Positions 40,030 to 48,760 of a DNA stretch of 58,558 nucleotides are shown piece by piece (the stretch's first letter is position 1; the number at the start of each line of letters is the position of its first letter). Source of the DNA: DATJSJ01 sp035504175 (lineage in GTDB: Bacteria; Pseudomonadota; Alphaproteobacteria; Acetobacterales; Acetobacteraceae). A program made the translations under genes and the position numbers. The notes below the pieces were generated by a model. That model did not search any database, was not told the DNA's origin, and saw only the letters and a program-made list of their open reading frames with translations. The DNA lies in assembly GCA_035504175.1 (NCBI GenBank), contig DATJSJ010000180.1, positions 1 through 58,558 of the forward strand, given 5' to 3'.

Positions 40030-40880
40030 GATGACAGATCCGCCTCCGTGATGCCTCCGGTGATGAGTCCGACGAGATGCATCCCGGACACCTCGCCGGT
40101 CCGCAGGTCGAGATCGGCGACCTTCCTGCCCAGCCGCATCACCGCCACGCGGTGCGCGACACGCAACACGTGCTCCATGTTGTGACTGACGAGAAGCGTC
40201 GCGACGCCGTGCTGGCCGAGGCGCTCGACCAGTGACAGCACCGCCTCGGTCTGCCGGACGCCGAGCGCGGCGACGGGCTCGTCCATGACCACGACCTTGC
40301 GCTGCCAGAGCATGGCGCGGGCGACGGCGACGGCCTGGCGCTGCCCGCCGGAAAGCGCACCCGCCTTGGCCGTGACGGGCGGGAGATCGAGGCCGAGCCG
40401 GTCGAAGGTCGTCTCGACCTCGCGCCGCATCCGGCGCTTGTCGAGAAAGCGCAGTGCGCGACCGAGCGCGCCGCCGCGATACAGCTCGCGGCCGAGATAG
40501 ACGTTTTCCGCGATGCTCAGCGTCTGCACGAGTGCGAGGTTCTGGAACACGGTCTCGATGCCGGCTTCCCGCGCCGCCTTCGGACCATGGCCGGCGAAGG
40601 GCTCGCCGTCGATCAGCACCTCGCCGGCGTCCGGTCGCGCCATGCCGGAGATGATCGAGACGAGCGTGCTCTTGCCGGCGCCGTTATCGCCGACGAGTGC
40701 CAGAACCTCGCCCCGGCGCAGCTCGAGCGAGACGCCGCGCAGCGCCGTGACGGGTCCGTAGCGCTTGCTGATTTCGCGCACGGCCAGCACCTGCCCGTCG
40801 CCGCCTGGAGGCGCCTGCGGAACAGGCTTGCCGGTCGCTGGCAACGCTTCAGCGCTGCGTGTCACGAATGCCGTGTTCAC
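40026..40880 (-). CDS. Sugar-type ABC transporter ATP-binding protein (single domain, FrcA-like)
   Basis: Predicted 284-aa ATPase with one nucleotide-binding domain: Walker A GDNGAGKST, Q-loop FQNLALVQTLS, signature LSGGQRQAVAVARAM, Walker B VVVMDEPVAAL and switch His in LLVSHNMEHV. It resembles FrcA-type proteins rather than the double RbsA type. The reading frame extends to 41108 inside the permease gene; GTG at 40880 is the most likely start, overlapping the permease end by 32 bp, with GTG at 40865 as a second choice. It works with the permease at 40849 and the binding protein at 42035. Confidence 0.92.
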   Translation of the reverse strand: MNTAFVTRSAEALPATGKPVPQAPPGGDGQVLAVREISKRYGPVTALRGVSLELRRGEVLALVGDNGAGKSTLVSIISGMARPDAGEVLIDGEPFAGHGPKAAREAGIETVFQNLALVQTLSIAENVYLGRELYRGGALGRALRFLDKRRMRREVETTFDRLGLDLPPVTAKAGALSGGQRQAVAVARAMLWQRKVVVMDEPVAALGVRQTEAVLSLVERLGQHGVATLLVSHNMEHVLRVAHRVAVMRLGRKVADLDLRTGEVSGMHLVGLITGGITEADLSS

Positions 40881-41979
40881 GCGTCGGATTCCCCGCGACG
40901 GTGCGCTGCTGTGCGACGCCCGTGCCTTCGATTCCCGACGGCACCGCCTCGAGGGTTCCCATCGGCAGGCGCTCGATCCGCTGATAGAGCACGTCCAGCC
41001 CTGCGGCGACCACGAGTACGGCGCCGATCGCCAGGTCCGCCACGTACGGTCCGATGTTGATGAGGATGAGCCCGTCATCGAGAACCCCGATGAACAGGAT
41101 TCCGGCAAGCGTGCCCCAGAGTGAGCCGCGACCGCCGTTGAATGCCACGCCGCCGAGCAGGATGGCGGTGAGGACCTGCAGTTCGAGCCCGGCGCCGATC
41201 TGCACGGACGCTCCGTCGAGCTGCGAGGTCACGATCAGGCCGCCTGCCGCGGCAGCGAGTCCGGAAAAGATGTAGACCAGGCACGGCAGCCGCCGGGTCG
41301 CCACGCCGACCGCCTCGGCCGCCTCCGGATTCGCGCCGATGCCGATCAGGTGGCGGCCGATCGGCGTCTCGTACCAGCAATAGGCGCCGATGGCGAAGAC
41401 AGCGACGAAGATCACGACCGGTACCGGAACGCCCGCGATCTCACCGTTGCCGAGCACCGCGAAAACCGGTCCGAACCCGGTCCTTGTGGCATCGGCGGTG
41501 ATCGTCTGTGCCACGCCCGATGCGCCGGCATAGCCACCCAACGTCACGATGACCGGCGAGAACCGGAAGTAGCCGACCAGGATCCCGTTCATCAATCCCC
41601 AGAGGGCGCCGACGAGAAGGGCCCCGACGATCGCGAACCCGAGCGGCCATCCCATGATCTTGTTGAACTCGCCAAAGCAGGCTGCGGCGAGGCCGGCGAG
41701 CGAGCCGACCGAGAGATCGAGCTTGCCCGCGACCAGCAACATGGCGCCGGGAACCGCGACCATCCCAACGACGGAGACCTGGAGCAGGATGACGAGCAGG
41801 TTGGAACGGGTGAGGAAGCTGCCGTTGGCGAAGGTGAAATAGGCGGCGAGCGCCAGCAGGGCGACGAACAGTCCGCCACCCTGCGCGGCGCTGAGCCGCC
41901 GGAGCGCCATGTGACTGGCGGCGTTGAAGCTCCGATCGGTTTTCGACGCGCCCCGCGAGGCGCCGGTCGTGCCCGCCAT
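40849..41979 (-). CDS. Sugar-type ABC transporter permease (RbsC/FrcC-like)
   Basis: Predicted 376-aa membrane permease of the CUT2 class. Diagnostic segments are LVAGKLDLSVGSLAGLAAA, FRFSPVIVTLGGYAGASG, IGIGANPEAAEAVGVATRR and LLGGVAFNGGRGSLWGT. It is longer than usual because of a hydrophilic N-terminal extension (~30 aa) and a C-terminal tail (~50 aa) overlapping the ATPase start. An internal start at the Met before ALRRLSAAQGG (about residue 24) is possible. It lies 55 bp after the binding-protein gene. Substrate probably not a plain sugar given the amide/amino-acid enzymes around it (inference). Confidence 0.92.
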   Translation of the reverse strand: MAGTTGASRGASKTDRSFNAASHMALRRLSAAQGGGLFVALLALAAYFTFANGSFLTRSNLLVILLQVSVVGMVAVPGAMLLVAGKLDLSVGSLAGLAAACFGEFNKIMGWPLGFAIVGALLVGALWGLMNGILVGYFRFSPVIVTLGGYAGASGVAQTITADATRTGFGPVFAVLGNGEIAGVPVPVVIFVAVFAIGAYCWYETPIGRHLIGIGANPEAAEAVGVATRRLPCLVYIFSGLAAAAGGLIVTSQLDGASVQIGAGLELQVLTAILLGGVAFNGGRGSLWGTLAGILFIGVLDDGLILINIGPYVADLAIGAVLVVAAGLDVLYQRIERLPMGTLEAVPSGIEGTGVAQQRTVAGNPTREHGIRDTQR

Positions 41980-42034
41980 GGCTCAACAGGGCTCCGGCCG
42001 CGTTGCGCGATCCGGTGTGGCGGCCACGATCAAC

Positions 42035-43084
42035 TCAACCAAGCTCCTTGAGCAGCTTCTTCCCGAGCTCCTGGGACTGATAGTCGACCAGGACGTAGGG
42101 AAAGTTGATCTGCGTCGGCCCTGACCCCAGGACCGCATTGACCGTCGCGTCCACCGATGCGGCGCCGATCGCGACGGCATCGAGAGCGGCGGTGGCGCGG
42201 ATCGGGCTGCCGCTGAGCACGCTCTGGATCACCGGCGCCGATCCGTCGAAGCCACAGATGAACATCTCCTTCGTCCGCGATTCGCTCGGATGCGTCTGGA
42301 GGAAGGCATGTAGACACCCGTCGCATCCCTCGTCCGCGATGCAGATGAACAGGTTGATATCGGGATGCGCCTGGAGCATCGCCTGCGCCGCGGGCAGCGT
42401 CTGCGGCGACAGCACGCCCTCGTGCTGAGCGACGACCTTCGCACCCGGGGCGACTTTCTGCAGCGCCGCGACCGCACCCTGGATGCGCTGCCGCCCGGTG
42501 AGCTGGATCTCGTGCGTCAGCAATGCCACCTCAGCCTTGCCGCCGAGGGTCTGGTTCACCCATTGACCCGCGTAATCCCCGATCAGGCGCGCGCCCTGAA
42601 GGTTGTCGAAGATCACCCAGCCATCGACATTGGGCAGCGCGTTGTCGGAGTAGTCGAGGAACCTGATTCCCGCCTGGTGCGCTTTCTTGATCAGGGGCTC
42701 GAGGCTGTCGTTGTCGAGCGGCAGCACGATGATCCCGGCAACTCCCTCGGCGATCCAGGTCTGGATTTCCGCGAGCTGCGCGTCGAGTTTCGAGTTGGAA
42801 TGGCTCACCAGCAACTCGTAGCCGCGTTTGGCCGCCGCTTCCCTCGCCCCGACCATCAGCGGTTGCCAGATCGAGGCGCTGGTATCGGGCTGGCTGAACG
42901 CGATCTTCTTCGACTTCGCCGCCGCACTCGGCTGGAAGGGTGCCGTCGAATCGGCGCTGGCTTGCCTGGTCATGCCGAGTGCCACGGTCGCTCCGCCGGC
43001 CGCCATGCCGCCGATCAGGGCCCGGCGCCCGATCCGGTGGTGCGCGAGGCCGCCCCCGCGCGCGCGATCGCTAGCTTTCTCCAC
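42035..43084 (-). CDS. ABC transporter substrate-binding protein (type-1 periplasmic fold)
   Basis: Predicted 349-aa secreted binding protein. GTG at 43084 is favoured: AGGGGAG lies 6-7 nt upstream, whereas the longer ATG at 43108 has none. The leader HHRIGRRALIGGMAAGG is Tat-like. The mature protein shows the ribose-binding pattern: IAFSQPDTSASIWQPLMVGAREAAAKRG in two parts, IQTWIAEGVAGIIVLPLDND, NLQGARLIGDYAGQWVNQ and GFDGSAPVIQSVLSGS. C-terminal half has Cys pairs (ICIADEGCDGCLHAF). First gene of the importer operon, divergent from the threonine-aldolase-like gene. Confidence 0.91.
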   Translation of the reverse strand: MEKASDRARGGGLAHHRIGRRALIGGMAAGGATVALGMTRQASADSTAPFQPSAAAKSKKIAFSQPDTSASIWQPLMVGAREAAAKRGYELLVSHSNSKLDAQLAEIQTWIAEGVAGIIVLPLDNDSLEPLIKKAHQAGIRFLDYSDNALPNVDGWVIFDNLQGARLIGDYAGQWVNQTLGGKAEVALLTHEIQLTGRQRIQGAVAALQKVAPGAKVVAQHEGVLSPQTLPAAQAMLQAHPDINLFICIADEGCDGCLHAFLQTHPSESRTKEMFICGFDGSAPVIQSVLSGSPIRATAALDAVAIGAASVDATVNAVLGSGPTQINFPYVLVDYQSQELGKKLLKELG

Positions 43085-43387
43085 GGCTCTCTCCCCTGTT
43101 CTGGTCATTGGTGGAAGGTCGCTCGCCGCCCGCGCCAAGGCCGGCACCGGTGCGCGAACCGGATGGAGCACGTCGTCACCACCGAGGTTTGGCGCCGCCA
43201 GCCGCATTTGGCAACGGCGCACATCGGGCCATTGCAGAGCTCCCCCCGAACAGCGATGGCGGCTTCGCTGACTCGCGCTCCAGAGACGCCGGAAACCCTG
43301 CGACGGTGGAGCTGAATTGTCAATACCAGGCCGAGACTTTAACCTGTCACCCCACGGAGCAGTTCGCGAGACCAGGGGAAGGCGGCG
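43085..43387. other. Divergent promoter region, importer operon and aldolase-like gene
   Basis: This 303-bp region carries no gene. It must hold the promoter for the leftward importer operon and for the rightward aldolase-like gene. The only distinct element is TGTCAATACC (43318-43327), described separately. AGACCAGGGGAAGG just before 43388 supplies the ribosome site of the aldolase-like gene. Confidence 0.5.
43318..43327 (-). promoter_or_regulatory. GGTATTGACA element (promoter/NanR-like operator), copy 1
   Basis: Read on the minus strand this is GGTATTGACA followed by ATT. TTGACA is a consensus -35 and GGTATT resembles the GGTATA half-sites bound by NanR-type GntR regulators. An identical decamer with RTT after it occurs at 46789-46798, upstream of the NanR-like regulator gene. 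Position fits the promoter of the leftward importer operon. Confidence 0.45.
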
Positions 43388-44419
43388 ATGATCGATCTGC
43401 GCTCGGACACGGTGACGACGCCCTCCGAGGGCATGCGCGCGGCGATGTCCCGGGCGCGCGTCGGGGACGATCAGTACGGCGAAGACCCCTCGGTGAATGA
43501 GCTGCAGGCCCGCATCGCGATGCTGCTCGGCAAGGAGGCCGCGCTGTTCGTCGCGAGCGGGACGATGGCGAACCAGATCGCGCTGAAGGTACTGACGGCA
43601 CCCGGCGATGAGGTCATCGTCGGCGACGAGGCGCATGTCGTGTGGCACGAGGCGGGAGCGGCGAGCGCCAACGCGGGCGTGCAGTTCAGCGTCGTCGGTC
43701 GTGGGGGAACTTTCACTGCCGCCGATGTCGAACAGGCGTTCAAGCCGCGCGATCACATCGTGTTCCCGGCAACGGCGCTCGTCGCAATCGAGAACACGCA
43801 CAATCGCGGCGGCGGGATCGTATTTCCCCAGGACGCGGTGCACGCGATCTGCGCGACCGCCACGGCGCTGCGGCTCGCCACCTATCTCGACGGCGCGCGC
43901 CTGTTCAATGCCGCCGCCGCGACCGGCTCGTCCCCCGCCTCGCTCGCCGCCCCGTTCGATCTGGTCTCGGTCGCGCTTTCGAAGGGGCTTGGCTGCCCGG
44001 TCGGAAGCGTGCTGGCCGGTGCCGCCGGGCCCATCGGCCGGGCGATCCGGCAGCGGCGGAGGTTCGGCGGCGCGATGCGGCAGGCCGGAATCCTGGCCGC
44101 GGCAGGGCTCTATGCGCTTGATCGCAATCTCGATCGGCTCCCCGAGGACCATGCGAACGCGCGGCTGATCGCCGAACGCATCGCCGCACTGCGCGGCATC
44201 GAGCTCGATCTGGCGACGGTGCAGACCAACATCGTCGTCTTTCGGCTCGTGGCGCCGGCACCCTCCGCCGCGGCGTTCGTCGCCGCCGCGAGGCAGCGCG
44301 GCGTGCTGCTATCCGCGTTCGGACCACGCACCGTTCGCGCGGCGACGCATCTCGATCTCACGACCGAGCACTGCGCGCAGGCGGCGCAGGTGATCGCCGC
44401 GCTCGCCGCCACCTGGTAG
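43388..44419 (+). CDS. Low-specificity threonine aldolase / beta-eliminating lyase family
   Basis: Predicted 343-aa PLP enzyme of the fold-type I aldolase group (LtaE-like). It starts IDLRSDTVTTPSEGMRAAM, as these enzymes do; YGEDPSVNELQ, SGTMANQIAL, ENTHNRGGG, YLDGARLFNAA (Asp168 contacting PLP) and SVALSKGLGCPVGS with the PLP Lys199 complete the set. It would cleave L-threonine or other beta-hydroxy amino acids to glycine and an aldehyde. Convergent with the D-amino-acid dehydrogenase gene and divergent from an importer; a role in degrading a hydroxy amino acid is inferred. Confidence 0.92.
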   Translation: MIDLRSDTVTTPSEGMRAAMSRARVGDDQYGEDPSVNELQARIAMLLGKEAALFVASGTMANQIALKVLTAPGDEVIVGDEAHVVWHEAGAASANAGVQFSVVGRGGTFTAADVEQAFKPRDHIVFPATALVAIENTHNRGGGIVFPQDAVHAICATATALRLATYLDGARLFNAAAATGSSPASLAAPFDLVSVALSKGLGCPVGSVLAGAAGPIGRAIRQRRRFGGAMRQAGILAAAGLYALDRNLDRLPEDHANARLIAERIAALRGIELDLATVQTNIVVFRLVAPAPSAAAFVAAARQRGVLLSAFGPRTVRAATHLDLTTEHCAQAAQVIAALAATW

Positions 44420-44450
44420 GCTCGCGCCTGGCGAGAGCCGTTTGACGGGC

Positions 44451-45719
44451 TCACGCGGCACCCGCGGTGACGACGCCCTGGTCCGGCATCGCGATGCCCG
44501 GGTCGCGGCCGTTGATGAGGTCGGCGATGACCTGTCCCGATCCGCACGACAATGTCCAGCCGAGATGACCGTGGCCCGCGTTGATCCACAGGCCCCTGAT
44601 GCGTGTCTCGCCGATGATCGGGGTGCCTGAAGGGCTGACCGGACGCAGACCCGCCCAGATGCGCGCCGTCGAGAAATCGAAATGGCGCGGCAGCTCTGGA
44701 AAGGTGAAGCTCGCGTTGTCGACGATCGCCCGGGCGCGCGACATTGCCGGGGTCGCGTCATAGCCGGTGATTTCCGCCGAGCCCGAAATCCGCATCCGGT
44801 CACCGATCGGGACGAGGCCGAACAGCTTGCTGTCATCGATCACGGGAACGTTCGGCGCCCCGTTCCACCCGGCACGCGGGAAGGTGATGGACACGCCCTT
44901 GACCGGATAGATCGGCACGCGGATCCCATTCCGGGCGAGCATGGGCGCGGTGAAGCTGCCCAAGGCAATGACGACCGTGTCCGCCTGGATGCGTTCCTTG
45001 TCGGTCACGACGGCCTGGACACGGCCTCCGGTGGTCTCGACCCGCCGCACGGTCTCGCCGAAGCGGCATTGCACGCCCCGCGCCGCGCAGGCGGCGGCCA
45101 ACCCCTCGGCAAACTTGTTTGAGTCGCCGACCTCGTCCCGGGCGAAGTACAGCGCGCCGGCAAGCGTCGACCCGGTGTCCTTCAAGGCGGGCTCGATCTC
45201 GAGACAGCGGTCCACGGCGATGCGTTCGTAGACCAGCCCGAGGCCGGCGAGGAACTCGCTCGATCGTTCGGCATTGTCGAGCGACTCGCGGGAGCGATAG
45301 ATCTTGAGCACGCCGCGCGTCGCGCGGTCGTACGCGATGCCGGTCTGTGCGCCGATCTCCTGCAGGCAGCGCAGTGAATGCAGCGCCAGGCGAAGATTGG
45401 CCTTGGTGTTGTCGCGAAAGCGCTCCGGCGTACAGTTGCGCGCGAAATCCATCCCCCAGCGGAGAATGTGCGGAATCGCGCCATAGCGAAGCAGCATGGG
45501 CGCGTTTTCCTGGCCGAGCCACTTCAGGATCTTCATCGGCATGCCCGGCTGCGACCAGGGTTCGACCTCACTCGCGTGGATGACGCCGCCGTTGCCCCAG
45601 CTCGTCTCCATGCCTGCGGCGGCCTGTCGATCGATCAGGACGACGTCATGTCCCGACTGGCTGAGGTACCAGGCAGTTGCGCTTCCGACGACGCCCGCGC
45701 CGAGAACGATGGTCGGCAT
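44451..45719 (-). CDS. dadA: D-amino-acid dehydrogenase (DadA-like FAD oxidase family)
   Basis: Predicted 422-aa FAD flavoprotein. The N-terminal dinucleotide site is VLGAGVVGSATAWYLSQSG with LIDRQ; downstream are SWGNGGVIHASEVEPWSQPGM in two parts, YPVKGVSITFP, and the C-terminal FAD contact WAGLRPVSPSGTPIIGETR with NAGHGHLGWTLSCGSG. This is the DadA pattern: oxidation of D-amino acids to imino acids with electrons passed to the quinone pool at the membrane. It lies 12 bp after the NanR-like regulator gene and is probably co-transcribed with it. An RidA protein encoded at 47070 could hydrolyse the imino product. Confidence 0.9.
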   Translation of the reverse strand: MPTIVLGAGVVGSATAWYLSQSGHDVVLIDRQAAAGMETSWGNGGVIHASEVEPWSQPGMPMKILKWLGQENAPMLLRYGAIPHILRWGMDFARNCTPERFRDNTKANLRLALHSLRCLQEIGAQTGIAYDRATRGVLKIYRSRESLDNAERSSEFLAGLGLVYERIAVDRCLEIEPALKDTGSTLAGALYFARDEVGDSNKFAEGLAAACAARGVQCRFGETVRRVETTGGRVQAVVTDKERIQADTVVIALGSFTAPMLARNGIRVPIYPVKGVSITFPRAGWNGAPNVPVIDDSKLFGLVPIGDRMRISGSAEITGYDATPAMSRARAIVDNASFTFPELPRHFDFSTARIWAGLRPVSPSGTPIIGETRIRGLWINAGHGHLGWTLSCGSGQVIADLINGRDPGIAMPDQGVVTAGAA

Positions 45720-45731
45720 GCCAACCCCCGA

Positions 45732-46700
45732 TCAGTTCACGCTGCCTGGCCCTCTTCGCGATCGGGGCTTGACGCTGCGCGTACCGGCCTTCCGGTCCGG
45801 TGTCGGCTTCGAACGGACGACGCGATCCGCCCGCTTCCCGTTCCCGCCACCCTTGCCGTCCAAGGTTCGGGCCGCCGACGGCTGCGGTTCGCGCGTCGGA
45901 GCGGGTGCCGTCCACATCGACGCCCGCTCACGCTCGATCCGACCGGCAACGTCGCGCGCGACCTGACGCAGGATCTCCTCCGAAAGAGCCTTGGATTCCC
46001 GATAGAATTCGCTGATCAGCCGGAGATGCCCGGTCATCTCGTTGAAGGCGCGCATCGGATCGCGCGCCGCGACCGCCTCGAAGATGGCGGTGTGGTCGCG
46101 CACCGAAAGCGTGTCGGCCCCTGGCATGTGGATCGTCGTGGTGCGCTGATCGATCAGCCAGCCGACCAGGGCGTCATAGATGCCGCTGAAGACCGGATTG
46201 CGCGTGATCACCGCGAGTTCGGCGTGAAACGCCACGTCGGTCCGGATGAACAGCCCGATATTGCCGAGTGCCGCCGCGTTGGCGTCGAGCGCCGCCCTCA
46301 GCCGCGCGACGTCCTCGTCGGTCGCGACCCGCGCCGCCTGCCAGGCCACGCCGGCCTCGAGGAGGAGGCGCACCTGCTCCATGTGCTCGTGCCCCTGGCC
46401 GGAGGCGGTCATGCGGCGGATCAGTGTCGCGACCTGGCCGGCGAGAAACTTGCCGGAGGGGGTCGTCACCCGGGCGCGGGTGCCACTGGTGATCTCGACC
46501 AGGCCCTGCTGCTGCAGGGTGAACAGCGCTTCCCGGACCGACGGCCGGCCGACCCCGAACCGCTCTGCCAGCTCCTTCTCGGAGGGCATCGGCGCGCCCT
46601 CCTTGAACTCCCCGGTGGAGATCGCGCGCTCGATATGTTCTGCGATGTCGTCCGAACGCTTGCGGCGGCGCAACGGCATCACGGACAGCGGTGGCTTCAT
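45732..46700 (-). CDS. GntR/FCD transcriptional regulator, NanR-like
   Basis: Predicted 322-aa regulator. The winged helix has RSDDIAEHIERAISTGEF, MPSEKELAERFGVGRPSVRE and LQQQGLVEITSGTRARV; the FCD domain shows IRTDVAFHAELAVITRNPVF and LVGWLIDQRTTT, a pattern very like NanR. An unusual basic, Pro/Arg-rich tail of about 70 residues follows the FCD domain. ATG at 46700 (MKPPLSVMPLRRRKRSDD) or 46679 may start it. It is the first gene of a unit with dadA. Its likely operators are the GGTATTGACA elements at 46789 and 43318. Confidence 0.9.
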   Translation of the reverse strand: MKPPLSVMPLRRRKRSDDIAEHIERAISTGEFKEGAPMPSEKELAERFGVGRPSVREALFTLQQQGLVEITSGTRARVTTPSGKFLAGQVATLIRRMTASGQGHEHMEQVRLLLEAGVAWQAARVATDEDVARLRAALDANAAALGNIGLFIRTDVAFHAELAVITRNPVFSGIYDALVGWLIDQRTTTIHMPGADTLSVRDHTAIFEAVAARDPMRAFNEMTGHLRLISEFYRESKALSEEILRQVARDVAGRIERERASMWTAPAPTREPQPSAARTLDGKGGGNGKRADRVVRSKPTPDRKAGTRSVKPRSRRGPGSVN

Positions 46701-47069
46701 GGCATTCGCTCGCGCTCCGTGGCATCGCCCGCGGCCCACGGTGTTCCGGCCAGACTGCGTTTCGCACTTGGCAAGCGCCTGGACAAACTGTCAATACCTC
46801 CACCGCCCATTTATCCTTGACCTTGCCGGCCCGATCCGTTTGACTTCCGCGCCGGGCGACGCTCGGGGGACCGGGTCGCGGCATGCTCCGCGGGCTCGCC
46901 GTGCGCGGGTCGAGACGCCGGGGCGGTCCTGTGTTCGGAGCGCCGGTCGAGAGACCCATGCCGCGTCACGATCCGCGATCGAGCCGTCCGGCACGGGCTA
47001 TGACGTGCGACGCGACGCGGTCGTCTGCCTCCGGACATTACGCGTCCGGCCCCGAGAAGGAGGCGATCC
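46701..47069. other. Divergent intergenic region, regulator and RidA gene
   Basis: The 369-bp gap holds no recognisable gene. It contains the TGTCAATACC element (46789-46798) on the regulator side and, just before 47070, GAAGGAGG as the ribosome site of the RidA gene. The middle part is plain GC-rich sequence without clear promoter for the plus strand. Confidence 0.5.
46789..46798 (-). promoter_or_regulatory. GGTATTGACA element (promoter/NanR-like operator), copy 2
   Basis: On the minus strand GGTATTGACA followed by GTT, identical in ten bases to the copy at 43318-43327. It lies ~90 bp upstream of the NanR-like regulator gene on the strand of that gene, so TTGACA can be its -35 and GGTATT a regulator half-site, implying autoregulation. 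Confidence 0.45.
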
Positions 47070-47489
47070 ATGAAGCAGTTTTTCCCGGCCGATCACGCCG
47101 TGCCGATCTCCAAGGCCGTGCGGGCGGGAGATTTCGTTTTCACCTCGGCCTACGGGCCATGGCTGTTCGATCCGCTCGACGTTACCTATGACGAGGCCGG
47201 CAACGTCATCGATGACGGGACCGGCAATGGCGGCATGAGCCTCGAGGAGCAGGTGCATCGGACGTTCGGCTTCATCAAGGAAGCGCTCGCCGTCGCGAGC
47301 TGCAGCCTGGCCGACGTCATCAGTTGCGAATGCTGGCTCAGCGATGCACGCGACTTCGTTGCCTTCAACCGGATCTACAAAACCTATTTCCCCGCCGACC
47401 CTCCCGTCCGATCGATCTTTCCCATGCGTTTCAACTTCAACTGTCGGGTCGAGATGAAGGTCGTGGCCTACAAGCCGGCGAACGTCTGA
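47070..47489 (+). CDS. RidA/YjgF family protein
   Basis: Predicted 139-aa member of the RidA (reactive imine deaminase) family, trimeric cytosolic proteins that hydrolyse enamine/imine intermediates. Family cues are ISKAVRAGDFVFTSAYGP, EEQVHRTFGFIKEALAVASC, CECWLSDARDFVAFNRIYKTYF in two parts and PVRSIFPMRF with the conserved Arg. GAAGGAGG precedes the ATG. Its placement near a D-amino-acid dehydrogenase, whose products are imino acids, gives a natural substrate source, though it is on the opposite strand and separately promoted. Confidence 0.9.
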   Translation: MKQFFPADHAVPISKAVRAGDFVFTSAYGPWLFDPLDVTYDEAGNVIDDGTGNGGMSLEEQVHRTFGFIKEALAVASCSLADVISCECWLSDARDFVAFNRIYKTYFPADPPVRSIFPMRFNFNCRVEMKVVAYKPANV

Positions 47490-47631
47490 CGCCGCCCCTT
47501 GCGCCGCGATCGCCGGCGGATTCGATGGCGTGACAAATGCAACCGGCGCTCCGGGGCAGGCTGCGCATCTGCCGGGGCGGTGTTGCCCGCGGATCGCCCT
47601 TCACTACACGCAACCGCCCTGCCGCTTCCGG

Positions 47632-48591
47632 TCAGAAGATCGCAATCGGATTCCACGGCGAGCCGGTGGCGCCGGGCAGGCGCAGCGGCAATCCGACCAC
47701 CATGAATTCCCAGCGCTGCTCCTCCTCGCAGGCTTTCGCGAGATCCTCGAGTTGCAGACTGTCGGAAACCAGCATGCCCATCGCCGTCAATTGCAGGGCA
47801 TGGATCGGATAAGGCATTGCCTCCACCTGGCTCGGCACCGTCTCGCCATCGCCATCGGGCAGGAAGGCGGCGATGCGCCGCTCGTGCATCCACGGCACGG
47901 TATCGACATGCAGACCGGCCTTGCCCTGACCCGCCGGCGGATATTCGTTGTTCCAGGGGCCGAGAGCCAGCCGCCGGGCATGATGGCCGGTCCGGAAAAC
48001 CAGGATGTCGCCTTCCCCCAGCCGAACGCCCTGAGACCTTTCGATTTCCTCCAGTTCGGCACGGGTGACGGCCTCGCCGGGCTCCAGCCAGTCGATCCGA
48101 CGGTGACGGGCCGCGTCGAGCAGCACGCCCCGGCCGACGATGCCGGCGTGATAGGCGGCGATGCTGCCCCAATCCGAGCCGCGCGACGTGAGCAGCGCGG
48201 CGGGTTTGCCGTTGTACAGCCGGCCCTTGTAGCCGACGTGGTTGAGCGCATCGACATGCGTGTGGGCGTCGCCATGACTGGCCATCGCCAGATAGCACAT
48301 GCCGAAGGAGAGACCGCTCTCGCTGACCGGCAGGTCGTGCATCAGCGACATCAGGTGCACCGCGGGATTCGGATTGTCGGGGCCGGCCGTCTTGTTGATC
48401 GGCAGGGCCATCGAGACACGGCGTCCCTTGCGGACGAGCTTTGCCGCCTCGGCGATCCCGGCCGGCGTGATGTGGTTGAGCGTGCCGAGTTCGTCGTCCT
48501 CTCCCCAACGGCCCCAGTTCTTGACCTGCTCGAAGAGCGCGTCGAAGGCGGCAAGGGTCACGGGAGCGGGCAGGGTCAGCTTTCGTGTCAC
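47632..48591 (-). CDS. Cyclase family hydrolase (kynurenine-formamidase-like fold)
   Basis: Predicted 319-aa metal-dependent hydrolase of the cyclase family (PF04199-like). The signature metal motif reads SHGDAHTHVDALNHVGYKG, with EDDELGTLNHITP near the N terminus and FRTGHHARR, HVDTVPWMHERRIAAFLPDG further on. Members open or close amide/lactone rings, e.g. kynurenine formamidase or related amidohydrolases. It stands between the RidA gene and the molybdenum hydroxylase genes on the minus strand, 169 bp after the latter, so co-transcription is possible. Substrate unknown. Confidence 0.88.
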   Translation of the reverse strand: MTRKLTLPAPVTLAAFDALFEQVKNWGRWGEDDELGTLNHITPAGIAEAAKLVRKGRRVSMALPINKTAGPDNPNPAVHLMSLMHDLPVSESGLSFGMCYLAMASHGDAHTHVDALNHVGYKGRLYNGKPAALLTSRGSDWGSIAAYHAGIVGRGVLLDAARHRRIDWLEPGEAVTRAELEEIERSQGVRLGEGDILVFRTGHHARRLALGPWNNEYPPAGQGKAGLHVDTVPWMHERRIAAFLPDGDGETVPSQVEAMPYPIHALQLTAMGMLVSDSLQLEDLAKACEEEQRWEFMVVGLPLRLPGATGSPWNPIAIF

Positions 48592-48760
48592 CGGGAGCCT
48601 CCATCAACGCGCATCGACCGACTGGACCGCGCGGCGGCGGGCATCGATCGTACGCCCATCCCGCGGTCCTGCGCGAGAGGCTCGAAGGCCGCACCCGGCA
48701 TCGCCCGCGCGCCCCCAAGCGTATCCTGGCACCGGGCCCACGCAACGCCCGCTGGCGTCG

